Program-made: the position numbers and the translations under genes
Notes under the pieces: generated by a model
Told to the model about the DNA's origin: nothing
Seen by the model: the letters and a program-made list of their open reading frames with translations, nothing else
Databases searched by the model: none
Assembly: GCA_015680685.1 (NCBI GenBank)
Contig: MNCI01030542.1
Coordinates: forward strand, 301,931-365,930
Direction of reading: 5' to 3'
Source: Gnetum montanum
Taxonomy: Eukaryota > Streptophyta > Gnetopsida > Gnetales > Gnetaceae
DNA length: 64,000 bases
In this document: piece by piece, positions 35,282 through 47,479 of the stretch
How the letters are laid out: each line of letters opens with the position of its first letter
How positions within the stretch are numbered: position 1 is the first letter of the stretch

Positions 35282-36340
35282 CTACTCTAAAAAGTAAATT
35301 TGTACCTCTACTCTAAAGAGTAAATTTGTAAAACGTGCTTCATTTTGTTCTATGTCATTAATATCATTTGCATGGCAATCATCTTCATCAAGGATTGAAT
35401 CATCAATATTAAGATTCATTGCTCCAGGAACATTAACTAAGTCAGTAGAATAACTTTCTCTATCATCAACTATTGGAACATCATCATCTTCTAGATTAAC
35501 ATCCCAACAAAGAATAGGTGATTGCCTATATTTTATTTCCTTTCTTTCTTCCAATCTAATCATGCTATGAAGAGATACTAATTTTTCAACTCTTTTTGGA
35601 GTTAGACTATTTCTTTTGATCCGATAAATGAAAAAATATGTTGACCAATTTCTTTCAGAAAAAGATACAACCTACATAAATGATAAAAATGAGAATAAAT
35701 TTTTGCATTGCTAAAAAATTTATTTTATAAGTTATTCAAAACTTCATCAATAAACAAACTCATTTAAAACTTAAGACCTAATAGCCTATTAATTATGGTG
35801 TTTAAAAAATGCATGATATATAAAACATCACTATTTCAAGTTTTCAAACATCACATTTCATAAATTAATTAAGAAAATTAATACGTATTAATATTTGTTA
35901 TATGTTTAATAAAAAAACTAATCTGAGAAAGAAACTTCACTGCTAAAGTTTGAAATCTAAGAGTATCTGCTACTATTTCCACCATGCAAACTCCACCATC
36001 CAGCTAGATCTTCTTAAGCTATTCTATCCATATCAAGTATAGCATCTTCACATTTAAATGCTTTTATATGTCCTTTAGTAAATTGAAGCCTATTCTTACA
36101 TCAAAATCAAAATCGTCACAAGGCCTTGTTGGATTTAATGCATATTCAGCCATATTCTTAATATTTAATGCATATGCAACCATATGCAATGGGGTATTTA
36201 TAGCATTCATTTTTTTAGAATCAATGGAAGTAACTGAGCATTATAAAAATCAAGAGAGCTATCAATTTCTATACCATATTTTCATAAATTACATAAATTT
36301 CTTATCTTTATCAACATAAAAGATGAAATCTATGAAAGAT
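35282..36340 (-). pseudogene. hAT-superfamily transposase remnant (C-terminal half)
   Basis: The minus-strand exon from 35,671 to 35,282 carries the hAT dimerisation signature: SERNWSTYFFIYRIKRN, then LTPKRVEKLVSLHS and an acidic tail. It is preceded by a good splice acceptor (ATTTATGTAG before GTTG). About 250 bases upstream (36,200-35,925) are the blocks NTPLHMVAYALN, PCDDFDFDVRIGFNLL and RFQTLAVKFLSQ, matching the segment before the dimerisation domain in DUF659-type hAT transposases. The expected donor after FLSQ reads AT instead of GT, and two stops interrupt the upstream part. The BED finger and first catalytic region are not seen. Plus-strand frames here are shadows. Confidence 0.75.
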
Positions 36341-38220
36341 GAAATCAACAATAGGTTGTGTCATTAGAAAAAATATTGCTACATTTTCATAAAAAACTAA
36401 TACCAAGCATATAAGCCAATAAAGTTTATCAGATTTTTACACCAGGAATCCCTTCCCCACCACCATTTTCACAGAGCTCTATCTGCTTCTGCGCTGTTAA
36501 TAATGCTCTCGGCAAGTTCACGACATGTTTTGGACTTATGGGCTTGCTTTATAAAGTTGGGATAGCAGGAGATTCAAAGGCGGGTCTTTGGAGTTTTCGA
36601 ATTTGTTGTTGTGGGTTGAGTTCATGCCTCTTGCATGTTTGACTGCAGATGTTGACTAGGGCTTCCTAAAAAGATTTGGGAAGGATATGGTGCTGAAATT
36701 TTGTTTGAACTTTGAACAAATGTATGCTTCGAACTATTCTGTTTGCACTTGCAGAGGGAGAGAGGCCTGAAAGCAGTTTTGTAACCAACTGATTCCCTTC
36801 CCTCACAGGTTGTGCATTAATGACGGGCTGGAATGACGGCCACAGGTTGTGCATTTATGACTGGCCGAAATCACGGCCGTTACCTGAAACCAGAGACGCA
36901 ACATGAGATGGCCATGGCCCATGAATAAAAATACGAAACCAATCCACTAAATAAAAATCTTTTCTCTAAAATCATCTGAATAAACCAAAACGAAAAGTAA
37001 AGATCAGGTAAATCTAAGCAAAATAGTCAACTCAATTGATATGAAAATCCACTACTAAAGATTAGACAGGGACGTGTTCTCACGCAAACTGGAAGAGCAA
37101 GACGGAAGGGGAAGAAAAAGGGATTTCGTGCTCACGAATCAGGATAGAGATGGAGAGAAATCTTTACAGCAATGAGGGAAAGAAGCGGAAAATAACAAGT
37201 GAGAACCAAGAGCGAACGTTGGGCAGAAAAATTGTGCACTAAGATTACAAAGGTAAAGCATGTAGCGCTGGCATTTAAAAAATAGAAGAAATATCATCCA
37301 AATTTTTTAAGAACAAAAACTAGAATTATGGATCGAAGAGATCTGCTCGCAATGCGTGCTTACACAGGCTCGGCAAACCCGTCCAGATTGTGCTAGAAGG
37401 AAACGATCAATTTTCTGAAAAATATAGAATGATAAAAAATGTAAAGACTGAAAAATATAGAATAATAAAGTATAGAATGATAGATGTGCAGCGCATTTTG
37501 TAAAGGTAACAACTCAGATAAAATCCGATAAGGCAAGTCTCCTACCCAGTCACCCAAATCAAACTGGGGAGACGAGACCCCTGCATCAAAAAAAAATGTT
37601 TATCGTCTTCTTCGTCATTGCCTGCAAATGAAAAACTGAAAATGAAGCAAAAAATTTTAAAGCTGAAAGAGAAACAAAGCTTTTGGAGAGTGCGGAAGCA
37701 TCCAAATCCCTATCAATGGCGGAATAGGAGGAGCGTCTGTAAATAAAAAAGGTATTGGACGGATGCAATTTGCAGGAAATAGGTAAGATTTGACGCGATA
37801 TGCAGGAAAAATAGGTAAGATTTTAATCGACAATGAATGTTCTCGTTGAGAGTTGAAAAATCGAACGAAAAATTATAATTTACGTACCCAATGCGGATTT
37901 TACACGCTTCTGTACGCGTGCCCGAACCCACTGCGAACGGTTCGTGAGATTTTCTTGGGAATCGCGAATCTCCGACGCATAGCTTCAAAGCCAAGCTTGC
38001 AGTCTTCTCATTCGGCTACGGACGCTGCAACGGTCGTTAGGTCGTTGGTTACAACAATACCACAACCGACCATGATATGATACCCCGGTAATGGCGAAAG
38101 CTCTTTAGCTCTAACGCTCCTGTAATTGGGTCATGTACTTCTTCTCCAACTGCTGTTTTTTATTTTTCGTGTTTTTTTAATATATACCGCAGCTATCGGT
38201 CGGCCAACCAAATTTTAAAT
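36341..38220. other. unassigned region, partly CpG-rich
   Basis: No recognised product. Sequence at 37,870-38,100 is richer in CpG than anything nearby and could be a promoter region. A TATA-like AATATATACC lies near 38,190. Several frames of 60-90 codons exist on both strands, but none shows a domain. Confidence 0.4.
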
Positions 38221-38664
38221 GCAAGCGCAGGGAGCTTCACCATCATCGCCTCATGAAGAGTCTGTGAAATCATGGTGTGGATGCACACAGTGTAGCGCAA
38301 TACAGGTAATGCTCATGTTGCTTCCAATGCAAAGAGGCAATGGATTACTGAAACTTGCAGAATTATAAGACATGATGCTGGATCTGGATCTGGGTTTGGA
38401 AGTTCACTTGATGAACAAGAGTATAAACATTAATAATCGTTGTAAGGGAGCAACAATTAGGTAATGAAGACATCGCTATGGTTAGGGTTCATCATGGCGG
38501 TAAAGGCAAAGTTGCAGAGCCTGATGTTTCCGTCGGGCAGAGGACGATACTGTGGATATTTATATTGCCATGGCAGAGGCCGAGCTCATGGAGTTTACAG
38601 AGGTGGTACAGAAGCTGGAATGCCAGTTTAACGATTTCCTGTAGGAATAATCTGCAGGTTTTGA
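38221..38664 (+). other. gene-like unit of unknown identity
   Basis: An ATG at 38,221 opens a 29-codon exon-like frame (MQAQGASPSSPHEES...) that ends at a textbook donor, CAG then GTAATG (about 38,306). Further right are two short frames with protein-like composition, VRVHHGGKGKVAEPDVSVG (38,480-38,540) and DDTVDIYIAMAEAELMEFTE (about 38,543 on), in different phases and ending at a TAG at 38,642. They could be exons or a frameshifted remnant of a host gene. I do not recognise the family. The region 38,665-38,980 shows nothing. Confidence 0.3.
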
Positions 38665-38980
38665 CCATGTAGGTATACGAATAAATGTTGTTTTGAGGAT
38701 TATCACGTGAATACGGGAAATAAAAGTTGATGTGTACCAAAGTCGTTGAGAGTGATTCAGACTAAGGTATATGTGATTCTTGACCCAAAGTCTCTTAACT
38801 AGTGTAGGATAGGATTTGGCAATCGGAAAGCTTTTTCTCGTAAAATAATGATTCTAAAATCTCTCCTCAGTGCCTTCCATTTGGATCAAAAGTAGTTGAA
38901 TCTTGAGCAGCAGCCAACACCAGCATTTCATGTTTGAATTTCGTTTACAATGGCACCACAACCTTATAAAGCCTGCTACA

Positions 38981-40020
38981 TTAAATGGCCGAAATGTGCC
39001 AACAATTACCAATGTTAATGAGGTTTCCTTTCAAGTCAAAACAATCACAATCTATGTAATAGATATGATTGTTGTAGGCTTTGATAATTATGATCTTCTC
39101 TCCATTAGATTTTATGATGGAACATCTTTCATTTCTAAAACTAACATCAATTTCTCTCCTGGCCATTTGCCCTACTAATAATAAGGGATTTGAAAGATTT
39201 GGAATATAAAATACTTTAGTTATAGCTCTGACCATATTGTTGGATAGTTTTACAATACAAAATTTTACTCCTTCTATGTTAAGATAACACCATCTTCAAT
39301 TTTGATGTTGTCAATATTGTTTACTTTATAGTTCAAAACGTAGGATTTATGAGTCATGATTTGAATAGCTACTATCTAAAATCTATGAAATTTTTTTAAT
39401 TATTTGACTTGAATTAAAAGCTTTGTATTTGATTGTCTTCTTGAGTTAGTGCTAAAGTTGAAGCTTCCTCTTGAGTCTTGTTAGAAGTTGTAGTACATCA
39501 AAGCCAATTTTGGCCAAATAGGTTTCTTGGTATGCCCTCTATTTTTTACAAAATTTGCATGTTAGAATGGAATTGTATGATTATGAGTTTCTCTATCCTT
39601 GATTATTCCATCTTGTTCTTGTAAAGCCTTTTCACCTTGTAACTCTTATTGAAGTCTCTATTATGTCTTGATTGTTATGAAAATTTTGATTTAAGATATC
39701 AAGTCATCTACAATAATTTTTTTGAACTCTTTGTTTTGAAGGAAGTTCATCATCATGTTTCGATATCTTTAATCATTGTATAGTTCTACCGTAACCTTTT
39801 GTACTACTTGGTATTGAGAAAAGCTATATCCAAATTCATCATCACTATATCATACATTCTTGTAGAAAAAAAGTTTTCAATATCTTCTTCTTTCTTAATT
39901 TCAAGTTTGTTAGATTGAATTTTATATAGAAGTTCCTTGGTATGTTAATTTTTTGAGTTTCTATGGTAGTCTAAACATAATCTATCCTATATTTGTTTGG
40001 CTGTCTTTAGGGAGCATAAC
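38981..40020 (-). pseudogene. Ty1/copia gag and gag-pre-integrase remnant
   Basis: Minus strand, broken. From about 40,010, GRLCSLKTAKQI then DRLCLDYH, KELLYKIQSNKLEI and ENFFSTRMYDIV follow the layout of copia gag (UBN2-type). At 39,235-38,981, VFYIPNLSNPLLLVGQM then DVSFRNERCSIIK and YYIDCDCFDLKG match the gag-pre-integrase domain. No integrase or RT remains here, and the LTR at 40,079 cuts close to its 5' side. Distinct from the integrase fragment at 31,740. Confidence 0.65.
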
Positions 40021-40078
40021 CTTCCTGCTATTGTTTTTGACACACTGAAAATGATGATCATTCTTGCAAGCTAATGAG

Positions 40079-40950
40079 TGATGGAGTAATCCAACACCCA
40101 ACCATACAAGTCACGAGTGTTCACATGCAACCAATTTGTCATCCATGGATGAGGCAATGTGATTATGCTAATAATTGGTTAAAGTTCAAGATTGTTGTCT
40201 TCATGTGAGCTAGTGAAATCTAGAGGCATGGTTAACTCACTATGAGGTGTATGATCATTGATGTTGTGTGGGCCATCTTACTCCTAGTAAACATGATGAA
40301 AGGATAATAGTTTCTAAGTCTAAGTATACAATAAACAAATCTAGTCTAACCTAGTGCAATGAGTATCTACTCCTAATCTTCTGTACACACCTTAGGCTTC
40401 ATGTAACTACCATTGGGATAGCAAGTGTGCCACTACTAGGTGTACCAAGCAATGGCACTACTAGGTTACCAAGAAATTACACTTAAGTGTTCGAGATTAG
40501 TCACACTCATTCTGCTTAATATGAACATGTAAAAGTAAAGTACTTTAGAAAAGTAAATCATTAAGCTAGGAATCAATAAGAAAATTATTTTAGGTATAAA
40601 TAGTAAATATAGGAGAATACTACAATAGTGGGAAATAGCTCAATATTTATTTCTGGTCACACATGCGCCCAAGCACAAAATGCTCGAATAAAGATGTTAT
40701 CCACTAGTTCACATTACATTGTGGGTATTCACACTTTGAGTTGCAAAGTCTAAATTCATGGAAACAAACTGAAAGAGTTTTTAGTAAGCGTGGACAAAAT
40801 TGTGTCTTGAACTATGCACCGAAGTGTTGTATTTATAGGTAGGCATGTGTCTCCTGATATCGAATATCCAATGTCATAGCTTGGGCTCTGATATCAAGTA
40901 TGTGATATTGTAGCTTTCAGATCGTAGCTATCAAAAAATTGGTTTTATCA
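40079..40950 (-). repeat. 3' LTR of a second ORF2-bearing gypsy element
   Basis: 872 bases, TGATGGAGTAATCC...GGTTTTATCA, adjoining the polypurine tract at 40,951 (minus strand CATGGGGGTA). TATA near 40,830 (CTATAAATACAAC on the minus strand). The start is diverged from its relatives, GTGGC being replaced. The element runs right to 49,487, where its 5' part is missing, so no partner LTR or target duplication can be checked. Confidence 0.85.
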
Positions 40951-40979
40951 TACCCCCATGACTGATTGAAAATTCATCC

Positions 40980-43916
40980 TCAAGTTAAAACAAAATGAGA
41001 ATAGAGTTTCTTACAAAATTGAAAAGTAGATTTACATGGATAATTATCTATATACATGATTCTTGAATGCCATAGTGGTGTGTTATAAAAATTAACACAA
41101 GACATGACATGATAATTTTGACAAAAACAAAATTTGGACGAAGCTCGATGTAGCCTATGTAGTGCCTGGTGATGGTGGCTCTTCCATTGGTTGCTTCTTG
41201 TTGTTGTTAGGCTTTTGGATTTTGTAGCTATTGAGTGCTTAAAGCTTTTCCTCCTCCAATCTTGGGTCATGTACCGTTCATGCTTGTTGTGTGATGTGTG
41301 ATGGAGCTAGTACATTCCTTGGACATGACAACTGTAGAAACATTTGATTGGCTTTAACGTACGATGCTGCAAACTGTCTCCTCTCTTCTTCAAAAGCTCT
41401 GGCCTTTGCTCAGAGTTCATGGTAATCTAATAATATTTCATCCAGGTTCACTGCAACATCTTTATGCCCCTGATAACCAGCCTTTACTACTTCTAATTTG
41501 GAGTTTTCCGCCTGAACTTTCTGTAAGGTATATTTTTGATCTACAAAATCCTTCTTGTACAATGTGTACATGGTTGCTACTTGCTATTCTAGTTCATTTT
41601 TAGGCCTACCTACTATTAACATTGCCAAGTTAGCATAATAAAGATTAACTAATCCCATGTATTCTTTTAGGTCATATATTTGTAGGTCTTTATTCTTAAC
41701 TTCTGCTTGGTGGACACGGGTGTAACTATCCAAGATGGATTACTAGTCTAGATTCTATGCTAATAAGGAATTAATTCTAGCCTTCATCATCTGGATCTCC
41801 TTTTCATTGATCTACTTATACATCCCCACTTGGTTACAGAAGTTTTCCTTGAGCCATTAATGTTTCTTTGCCTCATTCTGTCATGTGCTTATTTCAATAG
41901 CTAATTTTTGGCAGATAACACATACCTTCTCTATTGAGAGGTTTCTATTTTCTCGTGCGAGGCGGCTCATGTCCTGGTTGACACTCACCAATTATTCTCA
42001 TAGCTGGTGAATACTTCCCTTCAGGATGTTCTTCTCTTTCTCCACAATGGTCAACCACATATTATCTATAGCAAGCTGTTTATTCTCTTCTTGTGCTATG
42101 ATGAGTGTCTTAGTATGTGCATGTGTTTGGGCTTTAGCAACTAAGGAATTTCACACCACTTTCTCCTTTTCATTCTCCATTTGCTTGTTCTTCTCAATCA
42201 GGTGATTCATCTATTCTATTTTGAATTGCTCTAACTAGTCAGGCATGATGAATTGGGTGGGATCTCTGCATTTGGTCCTCAGGGTTGTGAGCTCTTATTG
42301 TAATATTAAAATTTCACCTTTTGCATGCTCCACCCTAGTCTCTGCCATGACCATTTTATCTTTGGTTGTAATCAAATCTAACTGCATTGTAGTGAAATCA
42401 CTTAGGATGTCGAAAAGTGTTGTCATCACCTGTTCATTCTATAGTAGTTAGTCTAGCACACTTTATGATCCACAAGAGTCATTGAGGTTTCAGTTAACAT
42501 TTGAGCATCCTAGCTCTAGTTAAATCTGCTAGTGGCATAATAGCTACATTACAGGGTTCTTTAATATGATCTATGATCACTTTTGCTGCTCCCGTTACAT
42601 CTTGGTGTTGCATAACCATAACTATGGTTCCTTCTCCAGTTTCTATTACCACTTGGAATGACACAACTTTCCCAAAGATCTATTGTGACCATTGAGCCTC
42701 TTCTTTTGACTACAATGAGATTTATCCACTTACAGGACCTATAGAAATTATGGGTTGAATGACATTGTCAATTACCTTATAGAGGTTGACCTCGTTATGT
42801 GTTCCCCAACTAATGGTCTTTGCAATTTGTTGTAGATGACTCATGGATGGCTTGTAATCCTATGGCAATGGTGGAACTTATTGTTGCTACTATTCTTGTT
42901 GTTGTTATTGCTCTTGCTACTAGCCATTGGGTTCCACTTTTGTTGTTATTTAGTAGTTTGTGTGGTTTTCCCAACGTTGGTTTGTTCCTCACCCTAGTCT
43001 TTCTTGGGTAGTGCTAGCTTGAGCACTTTACATATGAGGCATTCTAGGCCTTCTTGGAAACATCATTAGTGTACCCTAGGATTCCAACACATTTGCATAA
43101 CTTCTTGATAAGGGAAGGGAATGGGATTTTTGGCTTTCCTACACTCTTTTCTTGGAATTTCCTCTAGATCTCCATGAAATAGAGTTGTACAAGGTTTGCA
43201 TTATATTTTTCCATCAACATTGCACTTCCTTTGGTTGCATAGGTGGATAATCTATTTAATCCTTTTGTTGGGAACAAGTGATATGTGCCAGTTTTGAAAT
43301 AAATTGTTTCCTCTAGAGTTAACTCATTGTATTCCTTGTATTATTTACCATATGCTCATTTTAGCCATATTTTCTTAGTTTCGGCATCTGGTCTAGTGGG
43401 AAAATGTGCTACTTTCGCCCCTTCATTAGGTATGTTTAGAGCTTCAGCTATCGCCTTGACTGAATATGAAACAGAGAGCCCTTCAATGCTAATCATAGTG
43501 CCTTCTTCTGTATTATGCCAAAATTAATAAGTCTCCCCTAGATACCATTCACCACTACTTGAAACTATGGAGCATAACAGTGAGACTTGAAGTTGTGTCT
43601 TTACCACTTTCGAAAAAAATTCTATGAATGGACCAAAGTTCATTTCCACAATTACTATGGTCAAGATTGACTTTTCTTAAATAGCTTGGAGGTAGTCTTA
43701 TGATAATGTGAGGCATTATCCTTGTACTTGTGGCTCCTTTGTCTCTCCTTGGATCAACTGTTTGATAGTAGGAGTTTCCTAATGAATGTTGTAGGATTGG
43801 GCTTCCTACTCTACATGTTCTAGGTCATGTTCTCTTATTCGACTTCTACCTTGGCCTCTTGGTCTTTTACTTGTAGGTTATGAGGGTTCACCTTGTGCTC
43901 CTCTTTTTGGGACCAT
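40980..43916 (-). pseudogene. ORF2, second copy (plant-transposon-protein-like domain plus coiled coil)
   Basis: Minus strand, ATG at 43,916 (MVPKRGAQGEPS...), colinear with 25,697-22,927 over its whole length. Matching blocks are the basic N-terminus, the globular domain near 43,550-43,080 (FWHNTEEGTM, AIAEALNIPNEGAKVAHFPT, LTLEETIYFKTGTYHLF) and the C-terminal region to 40,980 with the shared KSFKHSI and HHHQAL pieces. Many stops interrupt it, most explicable by C-to-T or G-to-A changes. Two divergent copies keeping the same order show this was once a real protein of the element family. Its role is unknown. Confidence 0.72.
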
Positions 43917-45118
43917 CTACAATCATTAAGAAATTAGGGATTATTAGAATGTGTTCTTTGATTTTTATACCTCCCTTCCTTCCTCCTACTTTTAGTTAGA
44001 TCAAGTTCCTAGTTTATTAGGATTATAGAGTTAGAAATTTTTAAAAAGTAATCCCTTAGGCATTAATTTCCTTATAACCCTTCATAGTTGTCTATTTTTG
44101 CTCTTATGTATGACCCATAATGGTTAGCATGGCTCACTAAGGGAATTATTTAAGTGTTTTTGGCATTAATGTGATTAATTTTTATTAAAAATCTTCAAAT
44201 TTTCCTTCATACTTACCCTTATAATTCCTTCTGGGCATTAACAAATTCTAAAAAATTGGCTCAGATTTTCCTCACTAGCACCCCCCATGACTAAGATAAG
44301 CAGTCCAAGATCAAACAAATTCAAAAATCATGAAAATTGGAGCAATAATGTGCAAGTTATGTAGTCAGGAAGCTAGAATGTGAAAGCTGAAATTGCGAAA
44401 GAAAAATGGAAAAATCTCCCTTAACTCAAACGAAAAAAATGATGAAAAGTTGGCTAAGTGTCTATGTATTTGTAATTTTTTTGGATCTGATATCAAGTAC
44501 CCAACATCGAGGATCCAATAGTGGGTACCCAACATCGAGGATCTGATATCGGAGGGGCCCCAATATTGGATGCCAGATATCATGTGAAAAATTTGCAATT
44601 TTCTTGTGATTTCTGAGGAGGAAAAAATGAATCATGTCAAATGTTTGGAAGGTTTAAATCATATTTGGAGGGTCTTGTGCTATGAATGATGCATATTTAG
44701 TACACATTTCGCATAGAAAATGTATAAAGAAGGAATCTTGAGTTATATGAATTTGATGACATGGTTAATGAATTATTTGGTATAGAATGCAGTTATGTGA
44801 TGTAAAGGGAAATTTTGATTAGCATTTATTAGTCTTGGAAGGTTCGAGATGATGTGAAATTACTAGACAAGTATAAGATACAACAATTGTACAAGTGGGT
44901 CCTCCACAAAGGAGGCTCCAACTCGTAATGCCCTTGTATAATCACATCTAGAAGTGTCGTTAGGCACTTAAGGAATTGAATGTAACACATACCTATTTAG
45001 CAAAAACCACTAGATTAGGAAAATGACTCTATGTTACACAAAACCACAAGTTATGATTATTCAAATAGTGAGATGAGATGGACTTAGAAGGGATTGTAGA
45101 AATTGGGACATGAGGTAT
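43917..45118 (-). other. interval upstream of ORF2 (second copy)
   Basis: Non-coding. At 44,490-44,582 it holds GATATC palindromes and a duplicated block GTACCCAACATCGAGGATC, comparable to the palindrome and TATA-like module at 26,202-26,263 in the other copy. It continues beyond the solo LTR at 46,043. Confidence 0.55.
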
Positions 45119-45123
45119 CTTAC

Positions 45124-46037
45124 TGATGAGTGAAGAGGTAGCCCTACGCTCAACCATACGAATATAAGCATTTCATGCATGATCAGGTCGAATTCCAAGG
45201 ACTAAGTGCCTATGCGCCTTTGTGGAACAAGGACGGGTTGGTTGATCATTATCTTTCCAAACTTACTTGTATGTCATGATTGTATGGTTAAGTAAGCTTG
45301 AGGAATATGATTTTTATATCTTTTATGTTTTTATGTCCTTTGCTAATAAGGGAGAAGAGAGATAACTAAGTGACTAATTTATCTTAACTACTCATTAACT
45401 AAGTTCTAACTAATCCTAACACCAGCATCTGTTCTCACTTTCCATACACATCCTAAACGAATGCAACACTACTGGGATTACCAAACGCTAATCATTACTG
45501 GGTTACCAAGTGTTACACGCATACTCGAAGTGATCATACTAAGTGTAATTTAATGATTTACTTAATTGATCAAAATGAATTGCTACGCTAATAACAGAAA
45601 TGTAAAGTGCATAAAATAAAATAAATGCATAAGAAAATAAAATAAAAGAAATGTGTAAAAAAATAAATCTCAAGTGTTGCAAGGATGAATCGAAGAGCTT
45701 TTCTTTATTGCCATATACAAGGTTTACTTAGGTACACAATGCTTGAATAAAGATTCATCCACACTTAAACCTCCTACTACGGGCACTTGGAAAATACTCT
45801 AGCTTTTAAACAGACTACAAGAGTTTTTCTACTTAACTGCTAAAAGACTTCCTCCAATTATGTGTCTAGGCACTGTATTTATAGACTTGGGAGCAACTGC
45901 TCTAATAATTAGAGTAACCACTCTAATAATTAAAATAACTGCTCCAATAATAACCACTTTAATTATTAGAGTAACCACTCCAATAATAACCGCTCTAATA
46001 ATTAGAGTAATCACTCCAATAATAACCACTCTCATCA
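45124..46037 (-). repeat. solo gypsy LTR with AATAATTAGAG-type U3 repeats
   Basis: 914 bases, TGATGAGTGAAGAGG...CTCTCATCA, with the perfect 5-bp duplication CTTAC (45,119-45,123 and 46,038-46,042). U5/R and TATA (CTATAAATAC, minus strand, near 45,878) match the other LTRs. The U3 (45,898-46,031) instead consists of about 3.5 tandem copies of a unit with CTCTAATAATTAGAG, ACTCCAATAATAACC and similar. Long Val/Ile-rich frames over it are translation artefacts of the repeat. Its relative is the LTR piece at 2,823-3,341. Confidence 0.93.
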
Positions 46038-46042
46038 CTTAC

Positions 46043-47479
46043 CATTGGCATAATGAATTCTTTTGTTTTGTTAGTGGTTAAAGTTATCATTAGCCTTTTT
46101 GTCTAAGATTTAAACCAAGTCCAAACCACATTCCAGTGACATCACATTGTCTCTCCTCTTGGAATTACAATCGTAAGACTATCATTGTTATAAGGGGTAT
46201 TGTTAGTTAGTGTGTTGTCCAAGGGAGGAGTTTATTCATGGAACGCTTTATTTTTTTCAATTTCTGAGAAGTCGCCTACCTTCAGACATGGGTAATATGT
46301 CCTTCTAGTGGGAACCCCAAAAATTTATTCTTATGCATGAGTTTTATTTTTATCTGTGTCAACCTTACCAAAGAACTACCTTCAGGCTTGGGTAAAATTT
46401 CTTTCTAGTGACATGGTAAGGAAACACTTATTTTACTCTTACTTCCATTTTTTGTTAGATCTACAAGGATATAATACAACCTAGACAACATTATAGAATT
46501 CATAGTAGTAATCCAAGAGAATCCACAAATCCCCTTGATGTCACACCTTTACATTCCCACTTGGTTCTTCATATTTCAGTCCAAACATAATGATCATAAG
46601 TTTATTCTTAGTTGTATGATGAGAAGAATATCATTATAGCCATGGTAAGAACCTCTTATTAATGGAATGAATGTTATGCTTTCACTATTCAAATTAATCA
46701 ATTCCTTGTGATGTGATAACATAGAAAAATTTTCACTTTATTAGACTACATTTTTCCTTATTCATAATGTGTTTTATTAGCAATCAAAAATATTTACAAA
46801 GGTTATGAAAACAAAGTATGAAAAAGATAGTAAGAATTGGAAAAATATGTAAAGAATGAAAAATGTCCAAGAATTGAAAAAATGTAAAAGAATATTGAAA
46901 ATTTAAGAAATGGAAAAGTCTAAAAGAATGAGAAATTTTGTATCAAGAAATAGGAAAATTAAAAATAATTATAAAAAAATTTAAAAGCACTTATTAATTC
47001 CAAAATCAAGATAAGGTATCTTCCCATGACTAATCTAATGGGCAAGTGTTCAAAAAATGCTCCCTAGATCTTCTAAATCATACACTCTAGGTGGTTTACT
47101 TACCATTCTTATTAATTTAACTTTTTGATTATCATCCTAGGTAATATTGATGGTAAGGGAATTGTGATCATCTAAAATTTTATTTTCCTTTCCTAGTGAT
47201 GTATGATTGTGGTTTAATAGTTTTATTTTTAGGCTCTCAATTGGAGTCATCTGCTTAGAATGGAAATTAATAAGTGGATCAGATTGTTCCATGTATATTA
47301 ATGTTCTTAGTTATTGACCACTGAGTATTTGTTGGTTTTGTGACTCCTACTCTTTCTTGTGCACACACATGTTTTTCACACTAGTTGTGGATTGTTATAA
47401 TGACTGTGTTAATATTCTGAAGTGTCGGTCCACAACTACACCCTTAGCTTTTAGCAATAATGCATGGAATCTATTGTGT
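46043..47479 (-). other. interval between protease remnant and ORF2
   Basis: No coding block. The stretch 46,740-46,990 is T-rich on the minus strand (GAAAAATGT-type repeats on the plus strand), corresponding to the T-rich stretch after gag in the other ORF2 element and after integrase in the pol-bearing one. Confidence 0.5.

Noticed and set aside
34970-37930. Possible hAT terminal inverted repeats (AGTGGGGACGGGTTCG near 34,970 and AGTGGGTTCGGGCACG antisense near 37,920)
   Set aside because: Only about 12 of 16 positions agree and no 8-bp target duplication flanks them; too weak to set element ends.
45829-46081. Long Val/Ile/Thr-rich frames on both strands
   Set aside because: They are translations of the tandem AATAATTAGAG-type U3 repeats of a solo LTR; periodic DNA, not a protein.
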